Shown here: positions 51,046 to 58,941 of the stretch, one piece after another
How the letters are laid out: each line of letters starts with the position of its first letter
Numbering within the stretch: position 1 is the first letter of the stretch
Origin: CAVQZA01 sp963718355
GTDB taxonomy: Bacteria > Actinomycetota > Thermoleophilia > Gaiellales > Gaiellaceae
Assembly (NCBI GenBank): GCA_963718355.1
Contig: CAVQZA010000001.1
Span: 1 to 64,000 of the forward strand
Reading direction: 5' to 3'
Length of the DNA: 64,000 bases
The notes under the pieces: generated by a model
Told to the model about the DNA's origin: nothing
Seen by the model: the letters and a program-made list of their open reading frames with translations, nothing else
Database searches by the model: none
Made by a program: the position numbers and the translations under genes

Positions 51046-51675
51046 ATGCTGGCGCTGCTCGCGCTGCCGTTCGTCTTGCTCTCGTTCGCCTCGTCGATCC
51101 AGCCGCTGCCTGCGCCGCTGAAGTCTGAGCTGACAGGCAAGTACTGGCACTCGGGCTGCCCGGTCCCGCTCTCGCACCTACGCTTGCTGACCGTCACGCA
51201 GTGGGGATTCGACGGCCGCGTGCACTCAGACCAGCTCGTGGTGAACGAGAACGCGGCCGCTCCGCTCTCGCGCGTGTTCCGGCAGCTCTACGCGCTGCAC
51301 TTCCGGATCCGCCATATGCAGCTCTCGGACGCGTACGGCCCGGTCAAGTCACAGCCGGCCGACGGCGACATCAGCGGTGGGTTCGAGTGCCGCCAGGCCG
51401 TCCCCTCCCCCTGCGTGGGCGGGACCGGCACGGGTAGCTGGTCGGAGCACGCCTACGGCGAGGCGGTCGACCTGAACACGATCGAGAACCCCTACGTCGG
51501 CTGCGGCGAGACACGCGAGCGCGCGAGCCGGCCGTACCTCGACCGCTCCCGTCTGCGCCCCGGGATGGTGACGCCCGCCGTCGTCGCGGCCTTCCGCTCG
51601 ATCGGCTGGGGCTGGGGCGGCTCGTGGTCGGGCTCGACGAAGGACTACATGCACTTTTCCGCCAGCGGACACTAG
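51046..51675 (+). CDS. Secreted D-Ala-D-Ala carboxypeptidase-like peptidase (M15 family)
   Basis: A 209-residue exported zinc peptidase. The signal peptide is LALLALPFVLLSFASS. The M15 zinc site is SEHAYGEAVDLN (His134, Asp142), with the last ligand His203 in KDYMHFSASG, and a tryptophan-rich WGWGGSWSG lies just before it. The enzyme would trim peptidoglycan stem peptides. ATG 51046. It is the first intact gene after the accessory stretch. Confidence 0.87.
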   Translation: MLALLALPFVLLSFASSIQPLPAPLKSELTGKYWHSGCPVPLSHLRLLTVTQWGFDGRVHSDQLVVNENAAAPLSRVFRQLYALHFRIRHMQLSDAYGPVKSQPADGDISGGFECRQAVPSPCVGGTGTGSWSEHAYGEAVDLNTIENPYVGCGETRERASRPYLDRSRLRPGMVTPAVVAAFRSIGWGWGGSWSGSTKDYMHFSASGH

Positions 51676-51783
51676 GCCGGGCCGAGCTCGCCGTCACCGG
51701 GTTGTAACCTGCTGCGAAGCGGGCATCGGGTCGCCCGGGTCGAAAGGAGAGGCATCACCGCTCACACCGGAGTCGCGGTTGCA

Positions 51784-53376
51784 TTGCCCCGGCGGGAACT
51801 GCTGCTCGGGACGCTGCTCACCGGTGCGGTCGCGACGTTGCTCCTCGTCTTCGGGCCGGCTCCCGGCGATGCGCCGGCTCACCTGTACCGGACGCTGCTC
51901 GTCAAGCAGGGCGCGCTCTTCTGGGACAACCTCTGGTTCGCCGGCAACTACCCGTTCGCGTCGTACAGCCTCCTCTACTACCCGCCTGCGGCGCTCGTCG
52001 GGAACCTGCCACTCGTGTTCGCGGCTGCGGTTGCCTCGACCGCGCTCTTCTGCTCGATCGCCTTCCGCGAGTGGGGCGAAGCGGCGCTCTGGCCTTGCCG
52101 CGTGTTCGGCGTGCTCGCCGCAGCGCCGCTCTTCACCGGGCTCTACAGCTACTCGCTGGGCTTCACGGCGATGCTCGCGGCGCTGCTCGCGTTTCAGCGG
52201 CGGAGGATCTGGCTCGGGGTGCCGCTCGCCGCCGTCACGCTCGGCTTCAGCCCGCTCGCCTTCCTCTTCCTCTGCCTGATCCTGCTCGCGGTTCTGATCT
52301 CGCACCGCCGTGTGAGCTCGCGCGCGCTGCTCACGACTGGCCTGCTCCTCGGAGTGGCGTCGATCGAGCTCGTGGTGATGGCGCTCTTCCCGGGGAACGG
52401 CACCTATCCGTTCAACGTGTTCGACATGCTCTGCGTGGTTGCGCTCTGCCTCGTCGGGGCGCGGCTCGCCCAGCACGCGCGAAACGGCCGCACGATCTCC
52501 GCGTTCTTCGTGCTCTGGGCTCTCGCCAGCATCGCCTGCTACGTCCTGCCCACTCCGATCGGCGACAACGTCACCCGGCTACGCGCCTTCGTGTTGCCGG
52601 TGATGCTGCTCACCGCGGTCCTGGCTCGGTTCCGGCCGCGGCCTCTGGTCGTGCTCGCGCTCGCCGGAGCGCTCGGCTACAACCTCGTGCCGTACCTGAT
52701 GCTCGTCCCCTACCGGCTCGATTCGCGGCCCGCCACCGCGAGCTTCTGGCAGCCCGCGGTCGCCTACCTCCACCGGCACTCCGGCCCCGAGTTCAGGGTC
52801 GAGGTCGTGCCGACCGCGGCGCACTGGGAGGCATATTGGATTCCCCGGGCCGGCTTCCCGCTCGCCCGCGGCTTCTATCGCCAGCTCGAGATCGCCGACT
52901 ATCCCGCCCTGTACCACGGACACCTCACCGCAGCGGCCTACCGCGCGTGGCTCTCCGAGGTGGGCGTGAAGTACGTGCTGCTCCCGGCCACCGAGCTCGA
53001 CCCGCAGGTGAGCGGCGGCGAAGCGCGTGTGCTGCGATCCGGCGTGGCGGGACTGAAGCCGGTCTTCACGAGCCGCACCGGCACGATCTACGCGGTCCCG
53101 AACCCTTCGCCGCTGATCACGGGGCCGGGGCCGTCGCGGATCACGGCGCTCGGCCACCAGAACGTGGCGGGCTGGGTCGCCCGACCGGGGCGCTACACGC
53201 TGCGGGTGCGCTACAGCTCGTACTGGCAGATCAAGCCCGCGACCGCCTGTATCCGGAAGGCCAGCGCCGGCATGATCACTCTCGAGGTTCGCCGCCCGGG
53301 CGCATTCGCACTCACCTTCCCCGACGACCCGGCGGCGGTGATCGACTCGCTCGACGACGGCTCGCGCCGCTGCTGA
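51784..53376 (+). CDS. Polytopic membrane protein of unknown function
   Basis: About 530 residues from TTG 51784. About twelve hydrophobic helices cover residues 5-320, with a luminal loop (AHLYRTLLVKQGALFWDNL) after the first. A soluble C-terminal domain (RVEVVPTAAHWEAYWIPRAG, KYVLLPATELD) is followed by a beta-rich end. The layout is like exported-sugar glycosyltransferases (GT-C) or the related 6-pyruvoyl-tetrahydropterin-synthase-related membrane family. AAGGAGA at 51744-51750 is followed 3 nt later by an in-frame ATC, not by the TTG, so the true start is uncertain. Confidence 0.7.
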   Translation: MPRRELLLGTLLTGAVATLLLVFGPAPGDAPAHLYRTLLVKQGALFWDNLWFAGNYPFASYSLLYYPPAALVGNLPLVFAAAVASTALFCSIAFREWGEAALWPCRVFGVLAAAPLFTGLYSYSLGFTAMLAALLAFQRRRIWLGVPLAAVTLGFSPLAFLFLCLILLAVLISHRRVSSRALLTTGLLLGVASIELVVMALFPGNGTYPFNVFDMLCVVALCLVGARLAQHARNGRTISAFFVLWALASIACYVLPTPIGDNVTRLRAFVLPVMLLTAVLARFRPRPLVVLALAGALGYNLVPYLMLVPYRLDSRPATASFWQPAVAYLHRHSGPEFRVEVVPTAAHWEAYWIPRAGFPLARGFYRQLEIADYPALYHGHLTAAAYRAWLSEVGVKYVLLPATELDPQVSGGEARVLRSGVAGLKPVFTSRTGTIYAVPNPSPLITGPGPSRITALGHQNVAGWVARPGRYTLRVRYSSYWQIKPATACIRKASAGMITLEVRRPGAFALTFPDDPAAVIDSLDDGSRRC

Positions 53377-53377
53377 T

Positions 53378-53863
53378 CTACCCGACGACGTTGGCGAGAC
53401 GCACGGTCACGGTGAACGTCGTCCTCGTCACATTGCCGGCCCCGTCGGTCGCTGTCACGACCACGGTGGTCGTGCCGAGCGCGAAGACCGAGCCGGACGC
53501 CCTCGAGTAGGTGATCGTCACCGGCCCGACCGCGTCGGTGGCCTTCGCCGCCGCCCACTTCACGACCGCGCCATCGCGCGAGGTCGTCGTGACGACGATG
53601 CTCTCGGGGACGGAGGTGAACGTCGGCGGCGTCGTGTCGACGACGGTGATCGTGAACGACTTGGTCGTCTTGTTGCCGGCCGCGTCCTTCGCCGTCACGG
53701 TGACGATCGTCGTGCCGAGGCCGAACGTGGAGCCGGACGGCTTCGAGTAGGTGATCGTCACGGGGCCGACCGCGTCGGTCGCGATCGCCGCGGCGTACTT
53801 CACGACTGCACCCGCCGCGCTCGTGGCCTCGACCGTGATGTTCCCGCTGATCGCGGTGAACAT
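53378..53863 (-). pseudogene. C-terminal fragment of an HYR-domain surface protein
   Basis: About 161 residues encode two tandem HYR domains. Each has the marks AVVKYAAAIATDAVGP / AVVKWAAAKATDAVGP, VTITYS, FGLGTTIVTVTAKDAAGN and the joining VVDTTPPTF. Sequence upstream of FTAISGNITVEATS loses the domain pattern and becomes arginine-rich, so the signal peptide and earlier domains are gone. ATG 53863 could start a short product, but without an export signal. It ends 1 bp from the opposite membrane protein gene. Confidence 0.6.
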
Positions 53864-54030
53864 CGTCCGGCCGCGGTCTCCCCTCTCTACTCCTCGACTC
53901 CTCACTCGAGGCGACCGCCCGATCGCTCCGCCGACGTCCCGCGCAAATCTCGACCGATCCGGCCGCGGCTCCAAGCGGGCGATCAGGATTTCCACAATTG
54001 AGGGCCGCGCCGACTCGGGTCCGACATGGT

Positions 54031-54882
54031 TCAACCGGCGCGGACAGATCTCGCCGCGCCGATCAGACCGAGCGCGGTGGCGGAGACGATGAGCATCGAC
54101 GCGACGAGCATGTTCGGCTCGATGGACGCGACATTGGCAAGCGCCGCCCACCAGACCATGGCCGCAGTGGTCATGACGAGCATCGAGATGCCTACGCCCA
54201 CGGCGAGCAGCGACTCGAGCTGCCGCGCGACGGGTGCAAGCTCGAGACGTCTCGCGACCGAGGCGGCTGCGACGGCCCATGCGAACAGGCAGCTCACTCC
54301 GACCGAGAGCCAAGCGGCAAACGCAGCGTTGTAGAGGCCGTCACTGCCGTTGCGCTGTGCGGGCGTCAGCGAGTGAGCCCATCGGCTCAAGCCGATCGTG
54401 AGCCCCAGCGCGAGCGCGCTGAGGACGAGCGCGCGAATGACGGGGCGGCGAATCTCGATCCAGCCGCCGCGTCGAAGCAGGGAAAAGAGCGCGGGCAGCG
54501 ACACGGCCACACCGATCACAACGAGCGCCGAGCCGATGCCTGCAGCCACATAGAGAACGTCGAAAGCATGCGCCGGTAGCGGCCGCTCGGCCGGCGAAGT
54601 CACCGCCTGCCAGTGCTCGGACAGCTTCGCCAACGCGAAGCCGCCGACCACGAACAGCATCCAGGCGTAGAGGACGAGGATCGCACCTTCACGCGCTTTC
54701 TCTTCGGGCGGGAGCGGGCCGGGCGCGAGGATCCGGAGCCGCTCCCGGAGGCCGGCGCGCGCAAGGTCGAACCGCGTCGTCCACGAGGATCGCTCGAACG
54801 CGTCGAGGTGCTCCAGCAACGCGCTCAGCTCGGCGCCGTAGCGCGCTCGCCAGGGGCGGGGAAACCACCTCAGCGACCTCAT
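54031..54882 (-). CDS. Membrane protein paired with PadR regulator
   Basis: A 283-residue protein. The first 35 residues (LRWFPRPWRARYGAELSALLEHL) form a soluble helical module frequently encoded next to PadR genes. About six membrane helices follow (residues 65-280). It overlaps padR by 4 nt (ATGA at 54879-54882), so it is translated with the regulator and is probably its main target. Molecular function unknown. Confidence 0.82.
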   Translation of the reverse strand: MRSLRWFPRPWRARYGAELSALLEHLDAFERSSWTTRFDLARAGLRERLRILAPGPLPPEEKAREGAILVLYAWMLFVVGGFALAKLSEHWQAVTSPAERPLPAHAFDVLYVAAGIGSALVVIGVAVSLPALFSLLRRGGWIEIRRPVIRALVLSALALGLTIGLSRWAHSLTPAQRNGSDGLYNAAFAAWLSVGVSCLFAWAVAAASVARRLELAPVARQLESLLAVGVGISMLVMTTAAMVWWAALANVASIEPNMLVASMLIVSATALGLIGAARSVRAG

Positions 54883-55205
54883 CGCGGACGTCCGAGAGCA
54901 GGCGTCAGGAGCAGCCGCTTCGTGCCTTCCTCGACGATCGAGCGAAGATCCGCCAGCGCCGCCTCGAGCGCCGTCGCGCCCTCGCTCGTCAGCCGGTACG
55001 GGCGAGTCCGCCCCTCCTGTCCGAGACCCTCGATGAGCCCGCGCTCTTCGAGACGGCTGATCGCCCCGTACAGCGTGCCCGGCCCCAGCCGGACTCCGGC
55101 GAAGCTCTCGATGTCGAGCAACAACGCATGGCCGTGCTTCGGACCGGAAGCGAGGCTCGTGAGGATCAGGAGCGGAGGATCGTTTTCACGACGCGACTTG
55201 GCCAT
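54879..55205 (-). CDS. PadR-family transcriptional regulator
   Basis: A 108-residue PadR subfamily-2 repressor. The winged helix contains LLILTSLASGPKHGHALL, then LGPGTLYGAISRLEERGLIE, and YRLTSEG is at the wing. The ATG at 55205 has TAAGGT 6 nt upstream within a large inverted repeat, fitting a leaderless autoregulated transcript. Its partner membrane gene follows. The ligand is unknown. Confidence 0.92.
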   Translation of the reverse strand: MAKSRRENDPPLLILTSLASGPKHGHALLLDIESFAGVRLGPGTLYGAISRLEERGLIEGLGQEGRTRPYRLTSEGATALEAALADLRSIVEEGTKRLLLTPALGRPR

Positions 55206-55213
55206 GACCCAAC

Positions 55214-55251
55214 CTTACTACGTCTCGCGTAGCAACGCAAGACGTAGTAAG
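55214..55251 (-). promoter_or_regulatory. 12-bp inverted repeat (CTTACTACGTCT-N14-AGACGTAGTAAG) with -10 of padR
   Basis: Perfect arms at 55214-55225 and 55240-55251. On the minus strand the arm nearest the gene contains most of TAAGGT (55217-55212), which is followed by 6 nt and the padR ATG. This is a strong candidate PadR operator overlapping its own promoter. Confidence 0.6.
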
Positions 55252-55542
55252 GCCGGAGTCCTCCACTCAGGAGACGGGCACCGTCGTCAGCGCGAAGGCC
55301 GCCTGGAGCGGCACCGTGAATCACGCAACGCCCGCCGCGCTCGTCGTCACCGGGCCGACGACCGAGTTTGTGCCGTCGCCCGCCGCTCTTCCCCCTTCGT
55401 TCAGTGGAGCCGGTTGCACTACGTGGGGAACGCGCCGCAGGAACCTCAGTGCAAGCGCCTGAGCCGCTCACTCGGGAGCTTTACGGATGACAGCACTTGG
55501 CGCAATGCCTGACATCGGGGTTGTCCCTGACATGATGCGCCC
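55252..55542. other. Intergenic region, possible gene remains
   Basis: A 291-bp stretch before the aldolase gene. A plus-strand frame ending at TGA 55512 reads naturally for about 40 codons (VQWSRLHYVGNAPQEPQ, SLGSFTDDSTWRNA) but has no start. It may be the tail of a lost gene. CATGAT at 55531-55536 lies 6 nt before the aldolase GTG. Confidence 0.3.
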
Positions 55543-56289
55543 GTGCGCGAGAACCCCGTCAAACACAAGCTGGCGGCGGGCGAGACGTCGGTCGGCCTCA
55601 TCGTCGGCGAGTTCACGACGACCGGGATCGCGCGGATCGCCGCCGGGGCAGGCGCGGAGTTCGTAATGTTCGACATGGAGCACGGCGGGATCGACATCGC
55701 CGCGACGAAGAACGTGCTCGCCGCGGCCCGCGCGAGTGGTGCCGTGCCGCTCGTGCGGACGCCGTCGACCGGCTATCACCTGATCTCGCAGCCGCTGGAC
55801 GCGGGCGCTCAGGGCCTGATGGTGCCGATGGTCGAGACCGCCGAGCAGGCGCGTGCGATCGTCGCCGCGGCGAAGTACCCGCCGGCCGGCGTGCGCGGCG
55901 TCGGCGTCTTCTACCCCGACGACCTCGAGCCCGAGGGCCTCGCAGCGACCGTCGCGAAGGCGAACGACGAGGTGCTCCTCATCGTGCAGATCGAGAGCGC
56001 CACGGGCGTCGAGCACGTCGAGGAGATCGCCGCGGTCGACGGGATCGACGTGCTCTGGATCGGCCATTTCGACCTGACCACCTCGCTCGGCGCGCCCGGG
56101 GAGTTCTGGAACGAGGCGCACGGCGCCGCGGTCGACAGAGTCTTCGCGGCCTGCCGCGCCAACGGCAAGGCGGCCGGCTCGATGGCGAACGACGCCGCCG
56201 ACTTCCGTTCGCTCGCCGAGAAGGGCTTCACGATGCTCGCGTACAACGACGCGATGCTGTTCGGCGCCGCCCTCCGTGCCGCGCTCTAG
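55543..56289 (+). CDS. HpcH/HpaI family aldolase (2-keto-3-deoxy acid aldolase)
   Basis: A 248-residue class II aldolase. Metal and catalytic motifs are MFDMEHGG near the N terminus, PLVRTPS, IVQIESATGVEHVEEI and VLWIGHFDLTTSLG. Relatives cleave 4-hydroxy-2-oxoheptanedioate or 2-keto-3-deoxy-L-rhamnonate/fuconate into pyruvate and an aldehyde. GTG 55543 is the start. It converges on an SMP-30 lactonase gene and shares a CTAG stop with it. Together they would complete a sugar-acid pathway. The exact substrate cannot be read from sequence. Confidence 0.88.
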   Translation: MRENPVKHKLAAGETSVGLIVGEFTTTGIARIAAGAGAEFVMFDMEHGGIDIAATKNVLAAARASGAVPLVRTPSTGYHLISQPLDAGAQGLMVPMVETAEQARAIVAAAKYPPAGVRGVGVFYPDDLEPEGLAATVAKANDEVLLIVQIESATGVEHVEEIAAVDGIDVLWIGHFDLTTSLGAPGEFWNEAHGAAVDRVFAACRANGKAAGSMANDAADFRSLAEKGFTMLAYNDAMLFGAALRAAL

Positions 56290-57167
56290 GCGTGTAGCGC
56301 GAGCCCGTCGACGCCGACGTCGAAGGTCTCGATCCGGCCGCGCTGGTGCTCGACGACGTAGATTCGACCCTCTCCCGGCCGACCGAACGCGATGTTCGCC
56401 GGCGCTTGGCCCTCGACCTTGATCCGCTCGGTGACGGCACCTTCTGCGTCGAGCACGGTGACCTCGCCCTGGCCGAACACCGTGCACCAGAGTCGGCCGT
56501 CCTCGCTGAACGCCATCCCGTCAGGGCCGCGCATGCTCTCCCCGGCCCATTCCGGATCGAGGACGTTTGCAAACGTCTCGCGGTCGCCGACGACGCGACC
56601 TCCGCCGTCGAGACGGTAGCGGTAGATGTTCCCCGTCATCGTCTCGTTCGCGTAGAGGAGGCCGTCAGGTCCGAACGCGATGCCGTTCGTGAACTGGTAG
56701 CCGTCGTCGAGGAAGGAGGACTCGCCGGTCGCCGCGTCGTATCGGAACACCTTGCCGTTGTACTCGAGGGTCGCCCAGTGCGGTACTAGGCCGCCGCTCT
56801 CGTCCAGGAAGTCGCGAACCCTCACGCCCGAGTCGGTCGCATAGATCGCGCCGTCGGGGCCGACGCAGCAGTCGTTCGGCCAGAGCAGCGAGACGCCGTC
56901 GATCGAGGTCACAGCTTGCTGCATCTCGCCGGAGAGCTCGAGCCGCAGCAACGAGGGATCGAGACTCTCGCAGACCCAGATTGCGCCGTCGGCGGTCAGG
57001 GCGAGCCCGTTCGGGCGACCCGTGTAGGCGACCACGTTGTGGGTCCTGCCGTCGTCCGAGACCTGGGTGACGCTGCCGCGATCGAACGCCATCTCGGTGA
57101 CGAGCCACGAGCCGTCCGGTAGCAGGAGTGGCCCTTCGGGAACGCCCAGGTCGGCCGTGAAGATCAC
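56286..57167 (-). CDS. SMP-30/gluconolactonase family lactonase
   Basis: A 293-residue six-bladed beta-propeller enzyme. Family marks are GRPNGLALTADGAIWV, LLWPNDCCVGPDGAIYATDSG, YQFTNGIAFGPDGLLYANET and GPDGMAFSEDGRLWC. These include the metal ligands Asn and Asp of the lactonase site. It hydrolyses sugar lactones to aldonates. With the aldolase next door it may serve the fuconate/galactonate route begun at 13-15 kb, but the pairing is inference. The GTG start at 57167 has no ribosome site. Confidence 0.87.
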   Translation of the reverse strand: MIFTADLGVPEGPLLLPDGSWLVTEMAFDRGSVTQVSDDGRTHNVVAYTGRPNGLALTADGAIWVCESLDPSLLRLELSGEMQQAVTSIDGVSLLWPNDCCVGPDGAIYATDSGVRVRDFLDESGGLVPHWATLEYNGKVFRYDAATGESSFLDDGYQFTNGIAFGPDGLLYANETMTGNIYRYRLDGGGRVVGDRETFANVLDPEWAGESMRGPDGMAFSEDGRLWCTVFGQGEVTVLDAEGAVTERIKVEGQAPANIAFGRPGEGRIYVVEHQRGRIETFDVGVDGLALHA

Positions 57168-57203
57168 AGCGGCGGCCGGTTTCCCGGAACGGGTGTGGTC
57201 GTC

Positions 57204-57219
57204 CTCTCGCGCGCGAGAG
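57204..57219. promoter_or_regulatory. 16-bp perfect palindrome CTCTCGCGCGCGAGAG
   Basis: It lies 37 bp upstream of the SMP-30 start, in the long divergent region shared with the livK promoter. Possible operator. Confidence 0.35.
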
Positions 57220-57322
57220 CAATTCGCATACAGAAATCAGTGTCATGCGCCGGGGCGGCTGTCAACACGGCGCCGGGACAGGGACGACTCTGTGTACGGG
57301 TCCGGTCATTCGGGTCGCAGAA

Positions 57323-57338
57323 ACGTGTCAGGACACGT
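57323..57338. promoter_or_regulatory. Palindrome ACGTGTC-AG-GACACGT upstream of the liv promoter
   Basis: Perfect 7-bp arms, ending 12 bp before the -35 box at 57351. The position suits an activator, or a repressor acting from upstream. Confidence 0.45.
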
Positions 57339-57350
57339 GTGCACCGACGC

Positions 57351-57380
57351 TTGACACCCCGTTGCGGATCGCAGTACGGT
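57351..57380 (+). promoter_or_regulatory. Sigma70-type promoter of the liv operon (TTGACA-N18-TACGGT)
   Basis: TTGACA at 57351-57356 and TACGGT at 57375-57380 have an 18-bp spacer. Transcription would begin near 57387, leaving a leader of about 209 nt before livK. This is the best -35/-10 pair seen in the window. Confidence 0.65.
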
Positions 57381-57595
57381 CCGCTGGTCGAACCCTTGTT
57401 CGCTCTGCGAACTTCAACGATGCTCGTGGACCCAACAAAGCCCACGCTGCGAGCGTCCTAGTCCACGCCCGACGCACCCTCCCGAGGAGGCCCGCACAGG
57501 ACGAGTTTTCAGGATCGGAGGCGCCCACGGCTCTCCCAGGTAGACCCGCCGGGCAATTGACGTCCCCATACCAGAGAGAATGGAGGAACCAACTG

Positions 57596-58909
57596 ATGCG
57601 ATCGAAGAGGATCAAAGTCAGTGTCGCGATTGCGGCGGTGTGTCTTGCGGCACTGATGACGGCCGCTTTCGCCACCGGCGCCGGTAAGAAGATGGTGGTC
57701 GGCACCGGCAAGGCGACCGCCACGAAGTCACCGTGCGGCCTCGGCAACGGCAAGAAGGCCACCGGCACGCCGATCAAGCTGGGCGGCATCGACATGCTGA
57801 TCCCGGGCGTGGACTTCACCACGATCGGCAAGGTCGCGAACGACTACTTCCAGTGTGTGAACGACAACGGCGGCATCAACGGCCGCCCGATCAGCTACAC
57901 GCTCTACAACGAGCAGCTCAACCCGGCGCAGGAAGCGGCGCTCGCGCGGAAGCTGATCCAGAGCGACAAGGTCGTCGGCGTCGTCGGCAACACGAGCTTC
58001 GCCGAGTGCGGGACGAACTGGAAGTACTACAAGAGCAAGGGCTACGTGGTGATCGGCGCCGGCGTCCAGGCCGAGTGCTACAGCACCCCGTCGTTCGCCG
58101 AGGTGAACTCGGGCCCGCGCTACAGCAACGTCGGCGCCGCGCAGGCGCTGGTCAAGGCAGGCATCAAGAAGCTCGCGATCGCCTCGCCTGACACGATCTC
58201 CGCGTACGCCGACGGCGGCCCGGCGCTCGTCGCCAAGGCGGCTGGGATCCCGTACAAGATCTACCCGACCCATCTGCCGGTCACGGATGCGACCTCGCAG
58301 CTGATCCAGATGTACCAGTTCGCCGGTGACGGCGGCGGCATCCTGCTCGACTTCACCCCCGACACCGCTCCGGCGTTCATGAAGGCCGCCGAGGCGCAGG
58401 GAATCGTCGACAAGGTGAAGTGGGGCTCGTCGACCCCGATCGCGAACACGCTCATGTCGAGCCAGTTCTCGCCGGCGTTCGACGGTCAGCTCTACATCGA
58501 CAACGAGTTCAGCAACGTCGACCCGTCGGTCGGCCCGGACTCGGCTCTGATGTTCCAGATCCTCAAGAAGTACTCCCCGACGATCGCCCCGCAGGCGTTC
58601 GCGCAGATGGGCTTCCTCGCCGGGAAGTTCGCGACGAATGCGCTGCTGAGCGTCAAGGGGCCGATCACCGCGAAGTCGTACAACGCGGCGGTGACTCTCC
58701 TCAAGAACCAGAAGTCGGACATTCTCTGCAAGCCGTTCTACGTCTGGAAGCTCCCGTACCACATCCCGAACAACACGAACATCGTCGTCGACTACAAGAG
58801 CGGTGCCGTCGTCGTGCGGTCTGGTTGCACGAACTTCGCTCCGGTCGACAAGTCGATCGTCCAGACCCGTGTCTGGGAGAAGAAGTACAACCTGAACACC
58901 GGCAAGTAG
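57596..58909 (+). CDS. livK: Branched-chain amino acid-type ABC transporter substrate-binding protein
   Basis: A 437-residue Peripla_BP_6 (LivJ/LivK-like) protein. A signal peptide (SVAIAAVCLAALMTAAFA) ends near residue 27; no lipobox is seen. The mature protein has IKLGGIDMLIPGVDFT, VNDNGGINGRPISY (a hallmark of this family), LARKLIQSDKVVGVVGN and VDPSVGPDSALMFQ. GGAGG lies 9 nt before ATG 57596. The ligand may be an amino acid, amide, urea or an aromatic acid; the family is broad. First gene of livKHMGF. Confidence 0.9.
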   Translation: MRSKRIKVSVAIAAVCLAALMTAAFATGAGKKMVVGTGKATATKSPCGLGNGKKATGTPIKLGGIDMLIPGVDFTTIGKVANDYFQCVNDNGGINGRPISYTLYNEQLNPAQEAALARKLIQSDKVVGVVGNTSFAECGTNWKYYKSKGYVVIGAGVQAECYSTPSFAEVNSGPRYSNVGAAQALVKAGIKKLAIASPDTISAYADGGPALVAKAAGIPYKIYPTHLPVTDATSQLIQMYQFAGDGGGILLDFTPDTAPAFMKAAEAQGIVDKVKWGSSTPIANTLMSSQFSPAFDGQLYIDNEFSNVDPSVGPDSALMFQILKKYSPTIAPQAFAQMGFLAGKFATNALLSVKGPITAKSYNAAVTLLKNQKSDILCKPFYVWKLPYHIPNNTNIVVDYKSGAVVVRSGCTNFAPVDKSIVQTRVWEKKYNLNTGK

Positions 58910-58941
58910 ACGGATGACGATCAGGGTGACCCGAGGCTTCG

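Noticed and set aside
53490..53800. Long direct repeat in DNA
   Set aside because: It reflects two homologous HYR domains in one coding frame, not a mobile repeat.
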